Under the pieces are notes generated by a model that made no database searches, was not told the DNA's origin, and worked only from the letters and a program-made list of their open reading frames with translations. Below are positions 27,262-39,981 of a DNA stretch of 64,000 bases, in pieces. The stretch lies in contig NC_065532.1 in NCBI RefSeq assembly GCF_020184175.1, positions 30,318,001 through 30,382,000 of the forward strand. Direction: 5' to 3'. The stretch is from Aphis gossypii. Its lineage: Eukaryota > Arthropoda > Insecta > Hemiptera > Aphididae. Both the position numbers and the translations under genes were made by a program. Position 1 is the stretch's first letter; the number at the start of each line of letters is the position of its first letter.

Positions 27262-27680
27262 TTACAATTTGTTTATAAAGTTTGTAATACTTAAAAATTG
27301 TATGATTTTTGAGGTTTAGTTTTCGGCGAGCGCTTTTGCTATATTGGGTGGAATGTTGAGGTTGGTGCGTGTTGATGAGTATTGTATGCTCTTTAACACT
27401 ATGTATTTGATGGTTAGTGCAGGATGGCATGAGTCGCATATTGGTTGGGGTTCTATACTAATTAAATATGAGCGGGTCCTAAAGGCGTGTTGGATACAGG
27501 TGCGAGTTATTTCAATGACTTGACGTCGGTTAAAATTGAAAGGAGTGTTCCATTTTTGGTTGTTTTTTTTATAATTTTGAGTTTGTTGATCGAAGGTATT
27601 GAATTCCAGTGGTTTTGCCAAGCTAAAAGGATTTTATGTTTTATGGAATTTTGTATGTCATTGGTGAGTATGTTGTTTAT
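27262..27680 (-). pseudogene. LINE (non-LTR retrotransposon) remnant, RNase H-to-end part of ORF2
   Basis: Translated on the minus strand, the upstream part reads NSIKHKILLAWQNHWNSIPS. After a frameshift it continues IEITRTCIQHAFRTRSYLIS, PQPICDSC, LTIKYIVLK and TRTNLNIPPNIAKALAEN. A stop and another shift follow, then FLSITNFINKL and a final stop near 27262. This matches the usual end of Jockey/I-type LINE ORF2: a WQxxW segment, an R-x-RxGH-like motif, a CxxC zinc-knuckle-like motif and VKHI-type residues. At least two frame breaks show it is dead. The 5' part is truncated, as is typical of LINE insertions, and no clear poly-A tail was identified. Frames on the opposite strand are shadows. 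Confidence 0.85.
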
Positions 27681-28739
27681 TATTATATACTATTTTATTA
27701 TTTTATTTATTGGAATTTGAAGGAAAATAGAAAATGGTGGAAAATGAACAGTGGAGGAAAATGGATCCTCCCATTATAATTTAGAATTTGTCATTTGATA
27801 CTCACCTACACAAATATATTACCTATATTTAAAGATAAAATCTTATACTACCTATCACTTGCTAACTTAACTACTGGTTTTTAAATAAATATAAGTAAAA
27901 TAATTTACTTAAACTTTTAAGCCGGTATTTAATTTAATTTAAGATTAAGTATTCTGAATATTATACATGTATATTAAATAAAAAAAATACTATATCTGAT
28001 TACAATCAAATAAATAATAAATATATGATACGGATTTTTATTAAAACAAATAATTATTTCAATATTACCACAAATAGGTATTAATTTTTTTATTATTATT
28101 TAAATAGAATTTGTAAGTATAAGCTTACAACTCTAATAACTTAAAATTTTTAATAAATACATACATATTGTAATAAGTTTTCTTAAATATTTTTAAACAA
28201 TTTTTAAGTATAAATAAAAGTATATCTAGTATATATGAAAAAAAAATTGGTTGATACTGTTAGTAGATTTGTTTCTATACTTATAACAAGCAACTGGTTG
28301 CTATGTAAAATTTAAAAATATAATAAATAACAAAAATATATATATATATTATATATACTGTAGGTAAATTTAATTTGCCTACAGTTTAATCCTCTTCTCC
28401 TCGTATCTAATTCTTATGTCAACTGTATTCAGTAGAAACAGCCATATACAATATACATGTAACGATGTATCTGCATATAGTGTAGATATAATATAGTTTT
28501 TTGGCATACATTTATACCTAATAGACTTTTATTACACCAACGATCAATTCTAATTTATTTATTACCAACTGCAATAGTGTTAAATAAAAATATAGTTACC
28601 AGCTAAATTAAACCATAATAATAATATCATATACATTATTTAAATATAAGTTAAAATATTTTACATTGTTATCTATTATGTTTTAATGTAACACATTTTG
28701 ACCTAAAAAATAAATTGTTTTGGAATGTATTTTTTTTAA
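27681..28739. other. AT-rich sequence, no gene seen
   Basis: Simple AT-rich DNA with short AT repeats near 28337-28355. No exon, RNA gene or mobile element is identifiable. Confidence 0.5.
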
Positions 28740-28740
28740 T

Positions 28741-28952
28741 TTCGAGCCAAGAGTGACTTGGCGTTAAAGAGTTTAGCCAATGAGTTTGACATGAATGTAA
28801 AAGTTTTTCGTTTAATTTATTCACAAACAGGCTTCCGATATTATTTTCTCGGAAAAGTAACAGCTTTAGGGTATTTAATGAATGCCATAATTACTTTGGT
28901 CGAGCCAAAATATACACTATATTTAAAGTATACACCAAATCATAAAAAATGA
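28741..28952 (+). CDS. Unidentified open frame, possible exon or transposon scrap
   Basis: The plus-strand frame is open from about 28741 to the stop at 28950-28952. It reads FRAKSDLALKSLANEFDMNV followed by KVFRLIYSQTGFRYYFLGKV and a hydrophobic stretch. Composition is more protein-like than most frames here, and the DNA is locally less AT-rich. I recognise no family, and there are no clear splice sites. The minus strand is also partly open, so the true strand is uncertain. It lies about 250 bases before a truncated hAT-type element and could belong to the same old insertion. Confidence 0.2.
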
Positions 28953-29204
28953 ATACCTTTAGTTATTATTTTTCATCTTATAAAATCATCGAATATCAAA
29001 AAAATATATTAGTAGCATTAATAATTACGCAGTATTTAGAATCTGCGTATTTCAGCAAGTTTTAGGTAAAAATAAATCTTCTGCTATTTTGAATTTTAAA
29101 AAGGGAGAATTTAATCAATACCTATATATTTAAATATTTAATAAATAAATATTTTTTGAAATATAATCATATTTAAGATAAACATATATATATATTTTTT
29201 TTTT

Positions 29205-29559
29205 TTTTGAAGTACAAATAATCTCAATCTTAATCTAATAATATAATTTTGTTACACATAGTTGTGCACAATAATATATAATATATATACATATTGGACT
29301 TGTTTTCATATCTTTTTTGACTAATGAAAAACTAACAGATCAAAGTATATATTTAGGTAGTTTGATCTATATGATGTTCTTTTAAATGCACGGGAGATAT
29401 CAATATTAAATACTAAAATTCCTAATTGAAAATATCCGATAGATAAAAATCGCCAATACAATAAGATAAAAAATCGTATTTTATAATAATTTTACTTTTT
29501 TTAAAAATGTGTAACGGGTCACATATTGTGGCCCGTGAGCCGCGAGTTAGACACCACTG
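29205..29559. mobile_element. Truncated hAT-type MITE, relative of the copy at 39982
   Basis: It aligns well to the element at 39982-40431. Both share ATAATCTCAA, TTTTGTTACxCATAGTTGTG, GGAC(GA)CTTGTTTTCATATC, TTTTTTGACTAATGAAAAA and CAATACAATAAGATAAAAAA in order. The right end (GAGCCGCGAGTTAGACACCACTG) is intact, ending at 29559 in CACTG as expected of hAT ends. The left ~95 bases of the other copy, including its terminal repeat, are missing and a T run stands in their place. There is no coding capacity. Confidence 0.7.
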
Positions 29560-30127
29560 GTACATATTATATTACATATTACATATATTATATATATATA
29601 TTATGTATGTATTTATATTGGAACAACATTTTTTCTCTGAGTATACAGTTTTATATTACTAATGGTAAAATGCGCTGAATGTAATGTATAAGACCTTAAC
29701 ATAGATATTAGGTGCGTTTTTTTTTATAAAATGCACATAAAAATCGATCCTTACAATTTTTTGGTTAGTCACTTGTAAGTACTATAAAAACCAAATTCTA
29801 AGAAAAATGTTTAATGTATATATAATATATATAAGTATATAAACAATATTAAAATAGTTAAAAAAAAAAATTATTATTTTGTTTTAATTTTGACAATTAT
29901 TGGCCATTTAATACGTTTTAAATCTATTAAAAATAATAAATATTATATTTTAGTGAGCCACCATGGTTAAAGATAATCAAATGAGAATACAATGAAAGAA
30001 CTTTGAATTATAAAATAAGTTAAAAACTAGTGTGATAAACAAATAATTATCATATTTTATTTTTGATCGTTTGAAATCGTATAGTTAAATTTTATAAAAT
30101 TATATTATAATTTAATTTTAACAAAAA
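29560..30127. other. AT-rich sequence, no gene seen
   Basis: Short AT-rich spacer between the truncated hAT-type element and the MULE remnant. Its right end may include further decayed MULE sequence, but I cannot read it with confidence. Confidence 0.4.
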
Positions 30128-30730
30128 AACTAAAATCACTTTTAAATTTAGCTCCAATTTCAAAATCAATATGAAATGTGTTGATTTGCAATTTTTTCGC
30201 GTAATTGTAAACATAAATTATTTAAAAATTGCTATATTTTAACATATATACCTACCTAGTTTTATTTTGTAGCAAAAAGTAAACAAGTGTTAAGTGTTAT
30301 CCATTTTTATATCCATGTACGGGTATTATATTATACAATTTAATAAAATATTTTAGAGCATAATTAAATGTGACATCGCCAAAATATTCAGTACAATTAT
30401 TTGTCATAAATTGTATACTTTGTTTCGTAGTTACATATACAAAATTATCATCGGTCGGTATGTAAATATGAATTGTTAACCCTTATATTTAAAACAATCT
30501 TCATTTTGTAAGTTTTTTAATTGGTAAGTTGCTTCATCTGTAGAAGTTGGTAATTTAGGATAGGTCTCCTTCCGTTTATTATACATTGCTTTCCATACAT
30601 TTTGACTATTTAAATTTGTTGTTGAAGATGAATTTAAAAGTTCGGTGCGAATAATTTTAATTGACCGAGTGGAAATTGATGCTTCAGCTTTTAACCAGGT
30701 CCGTGACGACGATCACTAACCATTTTGAGT
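30128..30730 (-). pseudogene. MULE (Mutator-like) transposase remnant, frameshifted
   Basis: On the minus strand a ~75-codon open stretch reads TWLKAEASISTRSIKIIRTE, then QNVWKAMYNKRKETYPKLPT, and ends KYKG-stop near 30480. A one-base shift gives NFVYVTTKQSIQFMTNNCTE, GDVTFNYALKYFIKLYNIIP and VHGYKNG, then a stop and LTLVYFLL. After another shift comes HIDFEIGAKFKSDFSFF. The order IYxxRxxxYPxLP, DGTF-like (here GDVTF), HGYKNGxxxPLVYFLL and HxDFE is that of MULE transposases as I know them from aphids, with the D of DGTF and of HIDFE as catalytic-domain aspartates. Multiple frameshifts and stops make it non-functional. The N-terminal DNA-binding domain and the rest of the catalytic core were not found. 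Confidence 0.7.
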
Positions 30731-31110
30731 GACAAGACAAAATATTTTTTTTAAGACTTAAGTAACAACACAGATTTCAAGCCTACATTTAATTAATACT
30801 TAACAAAAAGTATAAATATAATATATTACCTATATACATTACATTTTAATACTGATTTAGATACATAATTGATTTGACTATAAGATCAAAAATTTAAAAA
30901 CTTTGTAACAAAAATTATAAATATTTCTACTTAATAAAGCACATTCAAAACACCCGAAAATTATTTTTAAGTATTCAAACCATAGGTAATCCATTTAATA
31001 ACAGTATAATATCAGTATATCACACAATTTGATTAAGGGTTTATTTTTAATATTTATGTTCAAAATTATTAAATTATTATAAATATTATTAAGAAGTGTT
31101 TGTAACAGTA

Positions 31111-31440
31111 TAGTAAGTTACCGTACTAATATTATTTCATTGTTAATCACATCTCATAAAATTTATTAGATAGCTGTACAAATATTTAGATTGAAAAAAT
31201 AATAACAGAACACCTCAGAAAAAAAGTATTAATATTAAACTATTAATTTAAGTAAATCAATAAGTAAATTTTACAAGATGTATTAACAATTTAAAAATAT
31301 TAGTAATATTATAATTAAACTAATAGTTAAATATTACATTTTTTCTCTAAAGTGTTCTGTTATATTTTTTTCAATTCAAATATTTGTACGGGCTAACTAA
31401 TATCCGATTAAAATCAGTAACGTTCTACTGCTACTTACTA
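31111..31440. mobile_element. Fold-back (long terminal inverted repeat) MITE
   Basis: The two halves are inverted copies of each other. TAACAGAACAC at 31203-31213 pairs with GTGTTCTGTTA at 31352-31362, and GTACAAATA at 31176-31184 pairs with TATTTGTAC at 31381-31389, both around the same axis near 31282. The outer ends TAGTAAGT (31111) and ACTTACTA (to 31440) are also inverted, allowing one indel of about 14 bases. The whole unit is ~330 bases with no spacer of note and no coding capacity. This architecture is typical of fold-back MITEs. The superfamily cannot be assigned from the ends alone. Confidence 0.65.
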
Positions 31441-32329
31441 GGTACTAGTTAAAATTTATTATTTTTTTAATGAAATTGAAGTAAATTTAATGTTTAACTT
31501 TTTATACCTCAGTGTTAGATACATAACATTGAACTTATTTGTATAACGCACCCCACGAAGATCTGTAAGAATCTAATATAATAATTTAGTTTCCGTTGTT
31601 TCCAGTAAAGAAAAATTAAATTGCTTCAGTAAGTCACTCTGTTTATTATTGAATTCCTTATAATTTGTTAAGTCATATACATAATTTTGAATTATTATAT
31701 TCGTTTAAATAAAATATTTCTATGTTTTCTAAAATATAATTAAAATAAATTAAATATTGTATTATCCGAACAACTTTTGTGGTACCTATTTATTTTCAAA
31801 GTGATAAAATCAAGTAAGTTTAAAATATTTATTTTAATATTATGTTAAGCCAGTTTAATAACCAAATTGTTTTAAACGTGGCTATTGAATTGTATTTTGT
31901 TTTTAATACAATTTAATATTTAGAATATAAAAATACTTATATTATTTAGAGTAAATGACCAATTAAAATTGTAAAACTGTTTGACACTTATTTTCTCAAT
32001 TCATTTGATTTCATCGACCAATGGTTGAATGTTAACCATGTAATTCTTTAGGTATATATAACAAAATAATAATAATATTAATTGAATTCTAAAGTCTGTA
32101 TAATATATATATATAAACAATAATAGGTGTATCAATAATTAATTGTAAAAAGCAATTGTAAGATTTTGTCAAACAAAGATATCTGAATGTCATTTTAAAT
32201 CACAATTCATATTATTATATGTTATATTATTTTTGTAATATTATATTCACGAAAGCAAATTAAGACTGTATAGTGTTTACTTTCTATAATTGTTGTTTAT
32301 TTATAAATAATAACTGTTTGGTACCCGGT
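31441..32329. other. AT-rich sequence, no gene seen
   Basis: AT-rich DNA leading into the second CpG island. Nothing identifiable. Confidence 0.5.
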
Positions 32330-32815
32330 ACCATCCATCGTGCGATAAGGATACTTGGGCGATTCGTAGAAATTTCATAAAGTATCCCACTCCCCGCCGC
32401 CACGACAGACAACCGGCTCGCGGCTTTTTCGCGTTCGGCCGGGCGAGCACTAGGCCTAGCTCGAGAAGTCGAGACTATCTTCTAGTTTTCCGCGAGCCGT
32501 CGTTGTCGTCGTATCGTGTCCGTCGCTCGTAATTTGTATTTGCTATTTTTTTTTTTTTTTTGTGCGTTTCTTCGATATACCACTTGGCCAGTGTGCTGTA
32601 ATTTGTCATCGGTGGCATGATGAACGCCATCGGCCGGATTTAAGATATTCCGTGACGTTGATATTTAGTGCGCGCGGGTGCAAAAAGTGTATCTCATCAT
32701 AAACGCGCGGGCGTTGTGTTATACGGATCGCTGAATCCGAACCGGGCGAAGGCGGCGGTACGAGTGTTGCAGACATGCGGTAACAAGACAGTCAGCTACC
32801 ACGGTAACCTATGAT
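32330..32815 (+). promoter_or_regulatory. CpG-rich island, candidate promoter and 5' untranslated first exon
   Basis: A sharply bounded GC- and CpG-rich block (for example CCGCCGCCACGACAGACAAC, GTTCGGCCGGGCGAGC, GGGCGAAGGCGGCGG) in very AT-rich surroundings. The plus strand has CGTCGTTGTCGTCGTATCG words like the island at 17.9 kb. It holds only tiny reading frames (one begins MMNAIGRI and stops), as expected of a leader. Possible splice donors are GCG|GTAACA at 32780 and ACG|GTAACC at 32804, after which composition drops abruptly to AT-rich. This looks like a transcription start and first exon of a gene extending right on the plus strand. No coding exon of that gene is recognised in the window. 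Confidence 0.55.
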
Positions 32816-35120
32816 TATTTTAATTAGCGGTATCTCTTTTGATACCATAAGTGTACATAATAATATACGATATACATTATACATATTTATATATATTATA
32901 TGATATTATAAGAAAAAATATTCTGTCTTGTCGTTCGAATATTTTGTGAACACAGTTCACTTGTTTATTAGTAGGTATACAGCAAACCGAACTGTTCTTT
33001 TTTATTTTTATTTTCATTAACAATATTTAATTGCACGGTATAACAATAATTATAATGTTAATGATTATGTAAACTGAAATAAAAACTATGGTTTTTAAAG
33101 TAAAAAAAAAACCCTTAGATAAATGTAATACGATATTTAAAAATCACAGTGAAAAAATTTAATGTCACGATGTGTAATATACATGTTCGGTGTTTTCTAG
33201 TTGAGTTTTAAAACTTGATGCCTAACATTATTGTAGTTGCAGAAGTTCTATGTAACATTTAATAGGTATTTATTGCGTCTTTAAACGATTAAACGAATTT
33301 TTGGTTCAAATGAAAATAATAATTTATAATGTAGAGAGGTGTTACCAACTTATGTTGCTATAATATGATATTTTACACTAAAAATCGATACACTTCGATT
33401 TATGGGTTAATTTTATGATTCGTTTGATACAGATCAATAGTGTTATTATTGATTATAATAATATGAATCGTGAAATAAAGCCTTAGTCAAATTAACACTA
33501 ATCAAATAATATAATATTTTTACAATTTTACTTCTAGTAAACCTGCAACAGTAATTCATATTTTTTATTTTTTTATGAACCTTGCTTACTAATAAAAAAC
33601 GAAACAAAAAAATCACTTGACTAATCAATATCAAGACAAAATTCGCGTGAAATGAAATTCGTTTACTTATTATTAATAAATTTATTGTTCAAATACACAA
33701 TTTAAAAATGTGTTTGATGTTAAAATAATCAAAGTATAAATTATAACCTGTAGTTTGTATCCAGTATATTCATAACACATTTGCCTATTCAATTTTTATG
33801 ATATCGATTCTTATATTTAATTTTTTGTTAAATCTTGACCACTGTATAAATTTATAGAACAGGTAATATAAAATATATTATCCAAACATCTATTTTATAG
33901 CACCATTTTTCAATAGATGATATTCTTGTACAAAAGAATTATGATGTATTTAATGAATGCTCTTTTATAATCAAACATAATAATATGTAAATTCATGTAA
34001 TTTGACCACATACTAATAAAGTCTCTTTTAGTTCTATAACCATAACTTATTATTTATCAAAAGGATATTTATTTATAGAGCCTTGAATTATTATAATGTA
34101 CCTACATTATACTGATTGTACGGCATATTTAAATTATAAAACTTACAAATACTGTACTTTGTTATTACAAATTAATATAAATTAATATACCTATAGTAAT
34201 GCTTACAAAATATTTATAACCAATATTTAAAACTTGGCTACGTATTATTAATAAATGGCTAATGACTAGGGTCCGGAACTTGATGCATTTGCATCTTTTT
34301 TTCTAATGTTCACATCGAGGTTCACATTCAAGACTCTTCTATACCTACAGCAATTTGATTCATAAAGTATATAATTTAATTGTACAATTTTTATTTTGCA
34401 TTTTTAGGAGATTTTATGCTTTAAGGTCAATTTTTAGTACTTTTGGTGTATTTAAAAAACTTTAGACTAAACCAGACTAAAACGCGAAACAAAATTCAAT
34501 ATCCAACTTCTAGTATATTATTCACACAGATGCATCACTAATTTATTGTTAGTGCTCAAAAATTGTAGATACGTATACGTAGAGATGTCACGATATTTCC
34601 GCTAGTACATTTGATCGATAAATACATGATTATATATTTTTTATAGACTGAAAATATAAACTACGATACATTTAGGTACATTGTAGATGCGAATTTGGCA
34701 ATTTGTTAAGATTTATAAAATTAATATACCTATCTACTAAAATTTACATCTCGAGTTTAGTATACATGGATGATACATTTTAGATGCGGTCCTGTGCCTA
34801 TAGTATTAAATGATAATATTATTATTATTTCCACAGTTTACCGTACGATTTATATTTGCTTAATTCGGCTCCGTTTACTTTAGGTAGGTACCTTTATCAT
34901 TGCCATTAGTGTAGTTTCTTCAATCTGTAGTACAAACAGTAACAATATGTTATATGCCTCCAATCCGACCACAATACTGTGTATGTAAAGTGTAAGTTTA
35001 TGATAATAAATAAATGTATATTCATAAATATCACCATGCTTGCGTTCTATAAAATACCAAAGCCATTTCGGGGCTTCGAATAAATCATTAAAGTAATAAG
35101 AAACGGTTTTAAACAATCAT
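32816..35120. other. AT-rich sequence, possible first intron
   Basis: No exon or mobile element is recognisable. If the CpG island before it is a first exon on the plus strand, this would be intron. TAGGTAGGTACCT occurs near 34881. Confidence 0.45.
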
Positions 35121-35450
35121 TTAGAATCATATATGTACCGTTTTTCATTGCAGAGGGTACGAGGCGCGCACTATTGTTATTATTACATCGAAGATATTTT
35201 ATGAAAGCTTTAGACGTTTGCCGAGCATAAAATATTTCTAGTAATTAATGTCAAACGCTGTATTAAACCATTGGCATTCTAGCTTCCATCGGAGTCGTGT
35301 TGTACAATAATTATTAGTCGTAAGTTACGCTACGACGAGCGTTTACGTCTGTAGTTCTTTATGCAAAAGAGTTAACGTCTCTCAATTCTCAGTGGATTGT
35401 AAACGAGTATGGTGTGTTTTACAACATGCACGATGAAGGTATTATAATAA
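35121..35450. other. GC-elevated block with an acceptor-like site
   Basis: TTTTTCATTGCAG, ending near 35152, resembles a splice acceptor. The following frame reads EGTRRALLLLLHRRYFMKAL and ends VCRA-stop near 35230, about 26 codons. The segment continues GC-elevated to about 35430. The short peptide is not recognisable and leucine-rich by repetition of TTATTATTA. It may be a noncoding exon or conserved regulatory DNA. Confidence 0.15.
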
Positions 35451-38400
35451 CTTAGGGTATAATATTGGATAAGACGTTTTCGTATGCCGTCTGTATACGT
35501 ATTTAATTATGACTTGACTCCAATATTAAAACAACGGTTTCGTATAGGTACAATTATAAAATATGTTATAAACGTTCAAAAGTGTTACGAATAATTTATT
35601 ATTTATACCTAAACAATAGGGATCGATTAATAATTATTTAATATTCATAATTTGTATGAATGTTTTTAGAGCTTTTAAAGAGCTTAAAAATACATAAACT
35701 TATTTTATTACCGAGAACGTAATGCATAACTTTGTTAAGACACTGTGTATGTAAGTCAGTATAAGATGTATACCTAAGTGTGTATAAAATATGAGGAAGC
35801 AGTTTAAAATACTTAACACTTGATTTCAAAATATTATATCGTATTTTATTACATTTGACCATTTGACAGTTAATTATAATGTTAGTTTATAATTTATAAA
35901 AAAAAATGTAAAACCATGGCTGTCGTATTTATTTATACCACACGAAATTTATCAAACGACGTGCAGGGAAAGAACGAGAACAACTATGTTAAAGCAATTT
36001 TGTATAAAGCACTCAAGAGAGCCTTTGGGCCACTAGTCGCATTGCTATATTATATGAGCGGTGTTTAAACCAGAGTTCGTCCAAAGAAAATCTATACGTT
36101 TTATTTCTCGGTCGTTTATTAAAAAAATATATCTATAAAATAAAATATTGCCGTTGCTCACATAAAAGAAAACCGTTTGATTTTTACAAGACATAATAAG
36201 ATTTTCGAAAGTCCTTTAAAAGGTTTTCTCCGTTTAAGACATTCTAGGGATACAGAGAGAGGGAGTCTCGACCCTTGTTTTCTAATACTCAGCAATATTA
36301 ATTTTATCTGATAGGTCAAACATGATAATATCTACGCTGGAGATGACTCATCGAGTGAGATCCGAAACATTATTGATGTCGACTTACAAGTTACTGTTCA
36401 GCATTATGTATTCGCGATTTCGCTTTTGGTTTGGTTGTTCTAATGTTTATTATTAGGCACTTACGTACTTTTTTCTATAACCGAATTCATTATTATGTAA
36501 GAATACGAATAACCCAAGCTTATCGTATTACTTGGAAATAAAGGCAATCCCGTTCCGGTACGCGTATACAATCACATGGGACGCGAGCGTGCACAGCACA
36601 TAAAATACGGTTTTGCCCAGTCACTAATTGACAGTTTTCCAGCCAAAACGTAATACATTTATTCATGTAACATTGTAACGTCCTTTAAATATACGATTCC
36701 CCGGGTGGTTTGACAAATGGTAATGTGTACAAGACACGGAACAATATTGTGGGAAAAGGGCGCGTCGTATTCTATGCGCCGAAAACAAAAAACAAAATGA
36801 TGATCTAGTGGTAATTTGTAAAACAAGACTTTTTAACTCGACATGACTTTTATAATTTATCATAAACCTTTCAAGTTTGGTAGACGTTTTGTTGCATTCA
36901 CTGTAAATCGCCGTTTAAGTAAAATATAATTGTTTTCTCTTTTTCTCCACGTTACAGTTTATTTATTACGAAAGTCTCGGGCTCATAGAATTCGAGTTAT
37001 CAATATTTATATTCAATTTTAATGATAAAATGTGATTAAAAAGGTATCTACATAAAATTATATTAAAATATTATAGTGAGTTGGATAAAAATTAACAAAG
37101 TTGTATAAGAAAGTATTTCCTTCTCTAATTGTAACCACAAAATATTTATGTTTATATTATATGTATATATATATATAAACCGTCAAAAATGTAATCAAAA
37201 TAAATTGAATAGGATCTTTTAATGAAAACAATTTAAACTATTTGGCATAGAAATATTAAAGACCAAAAAAAAATAAAAACATATAAAAATAATAATTAAA
37301 TTAATTAATGAATAATAATAATAAAATAAAACATTTAACAATATATGTAGTTTGTATACCATAATAAAATATATAAACGGTTACTGTGTGGATATATTTC
37401 ACACTTAAATGGGATAATGGACTTAACTGCAGCGTAAAAATGATACCAATTGAAAAATGTAACGAAGTGCTAAATATATTAAAGGACAATGGTTACATAT
37501 TGCCTATAAATTATAATAGATTCATATTTTAAATACCTAGAACAAATTTATAGTTGTTTAAACAAAGTAATATTCTTAAGTAAAGAATGAGAAACAAACT
37601 AAGTGCTAAATTTTAATATTCACATAATCACATTTGAACATAATTTTAGAATTTCTAAGTATCGTATAAAAATGTTTAAGAAAAATTTACATATTCAAAA
37701 CTTCTCTACCTACAAGTGAACAATCTAAACGATAAATCTGATAGTTTTAATTATATAAAAGGTTAGTAACTTTATAAAAGTTTATCACATAAACATTTTT
37801 ACATTGCATTTCGTTTTATGTTATTACAGAAAAACATACAATATTTAATTTAATTTAAAACTAAAATACCTTTTTTGGTTATCAGATATAAAAATTAAAA
37901 AAAAAAATAGTAGGTTTATGGTAATTATTTAATAAAATTAAATAAAGTAAAAGATCGTTGGTTAAAACAATACAAAAAAAATTTTAAATGTTTTTTTTTT
38001 TTAATATTATTAAAACTTAAAAATCTACTATGCTCATTTTTTAACTTGGATAAAATTAAAATATATAATTTTCAAATAAAAAGTGGTAGTCATGAACTAA
38101 AATAACTAGGTATATTAATGGCTAATGCTGTATAATTATTTAATGATTAGTTTGAGATACCTTCACAGCTTAAAGTTTACAAAGAATTTCGTACAACATC
38201 CGACACATTCCATTCTCTCAAAGTTCACCAAAAAATAACATTGTTTATTTAATAAGGAAAACAAAATTCGTACCAACGGCAACGGTTATTTCAATATACC
38301 TAGACTGAACAACAAACAATGAAACAGCATGTATTAAGGATTTAAGCGTGGATTTAAGTTATACATTTACCATGTTTTATTAAACTAGGATTTTGTTGGC

Positions 38401-39981
38401 ACACTTGTTGCTTACATTGAGTTCATTTTCTAAGTCTGCAATCGTCTACTTAGTATTCAGAAAAAAATACTTGACCAACACATTTTATTTATTTTTTATG
38501 TACAAAAAATGTATGTATATATTTTACATAATAAACTTTTTTAATACAGTTTTATTATTTTTAAATCGATATTTCCAATAATGAGTGTATTTGAGAAAAC
38601 AATTGAAAAAAATATATTTAGTAAGATGGTTAGGTATAATATTCAATGTCCATAAACAGACAAAATCACACATTTTATCATATTCAATTAGGTATGCATG
38701 GGGTATTTAAGTTCATACGTAGTTTCAAATTATGAATTTAATAAGAAAATAAACGTTGATGTCATTCAACCAAATAATTATAATATATTTCACATGCACT
38801 ACACAACAAGCGAGATTTTGGTATTTGGTGGTTAAAACCCGGACACTCAAATGATACTATGCTATTCGTTGGGTCATATTTATTATGATATTTTATCCGA
38901 ATTTCACCTAACGGATTTCTTCATTATCACATTTGAGACAATACATCTTCGAAATAAACTTTTACTGAGTTCAGCTTACGGCATTCAGATTGTAAAATTC
39001 ACCGTTCAGTTTTCGCTTAGAACATGTACGAGTACATAACATACGCCAATCTGTACGTAGAAAACTTTCGATTAGATCAATCAGCGTACCGCGTTTATAC
39101 GCTAAAATAACAAAAAGAAATACAGTTTCTCTATTATTTTATCTACATGTCCATGTATTATTAAATCTCAAGTTACATTTATATAGAACAAAATTCGATG
39201 GTTATTTTTCTTTTGTATCCGTTTTGTTTCGCTGTGCATCCTTTATCTGTTTCTCACTGCGCAGAAATAAATCAGTCTTCAGTAATCCCGCGGGATCTGA
39301 ACAATTCATTTGGTTCGAAAATAAATATTACGATTTGTTTCAGTTCATACACACTCGCTATCCACGTACATACAGTCTAACTGTGTAAGCATTTTCCCGA
39401 TGAGTGTACTACTCGTATATGCAAAACTGACCGACAAACCGCACCCGTTCGCCCGAAGAATCCATCACGTACCGTCCAAAGTATTTGTATATATGACCAG
39501 GAGTAATCGCGGTAACGACAATGCTCCCATCAGTCTTCGACTATTACGCAGGCACGCGTAATTGGAAATTGCCACCGCCGGACGTTATTATATTTTCAAT
39601 TTCCCTCCGAGTTACTGGGGATAGTATTTACGGTGATGAGCCAGCTGGAACGGTTGTATTATCGCTTTAAAATTCCAAATTGTTGTTCATTGTGATCCCC
39701 CCAGTTTCTGAAAATTTAAATTTGTGCACGGAATAATTTATGACTCAATAACAAATGTAAACCACAAACAGCTATTACGAAAATATAGGTATTATATCTG
39801 TCATCAGATTATTTATTAGATAATTATATTGTATACTTAACCCGATCACTCACGTGTTTTGATTTTACGTGACTGCTTTCGTGTTACATTTTTTTTTAAC
39901 TATATTTATTAATTTATATAATTTCGTTGCAAAGTGAATTCCATTTTTTCGAAATTTATATTTATTGCTTAATAAACTAGA
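35451..39981. other. Mostly AT-rich sequence with two GC-elevated patches
   Basis: The patches at about 36500-36900 and 38820-39700 are less AT-rich. The second has CpG-containing phrases such as CCGCACCCGTTCGCCCG and GCCACCGCCGGACG. Neither contains a frame I recognise (39198-39380 on the plus strand is hydrophobic but lacks family features). They could be distal regulatory elements or untranslated exons. The rest is plain AT-rich DNA. Confidence 0.4.
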
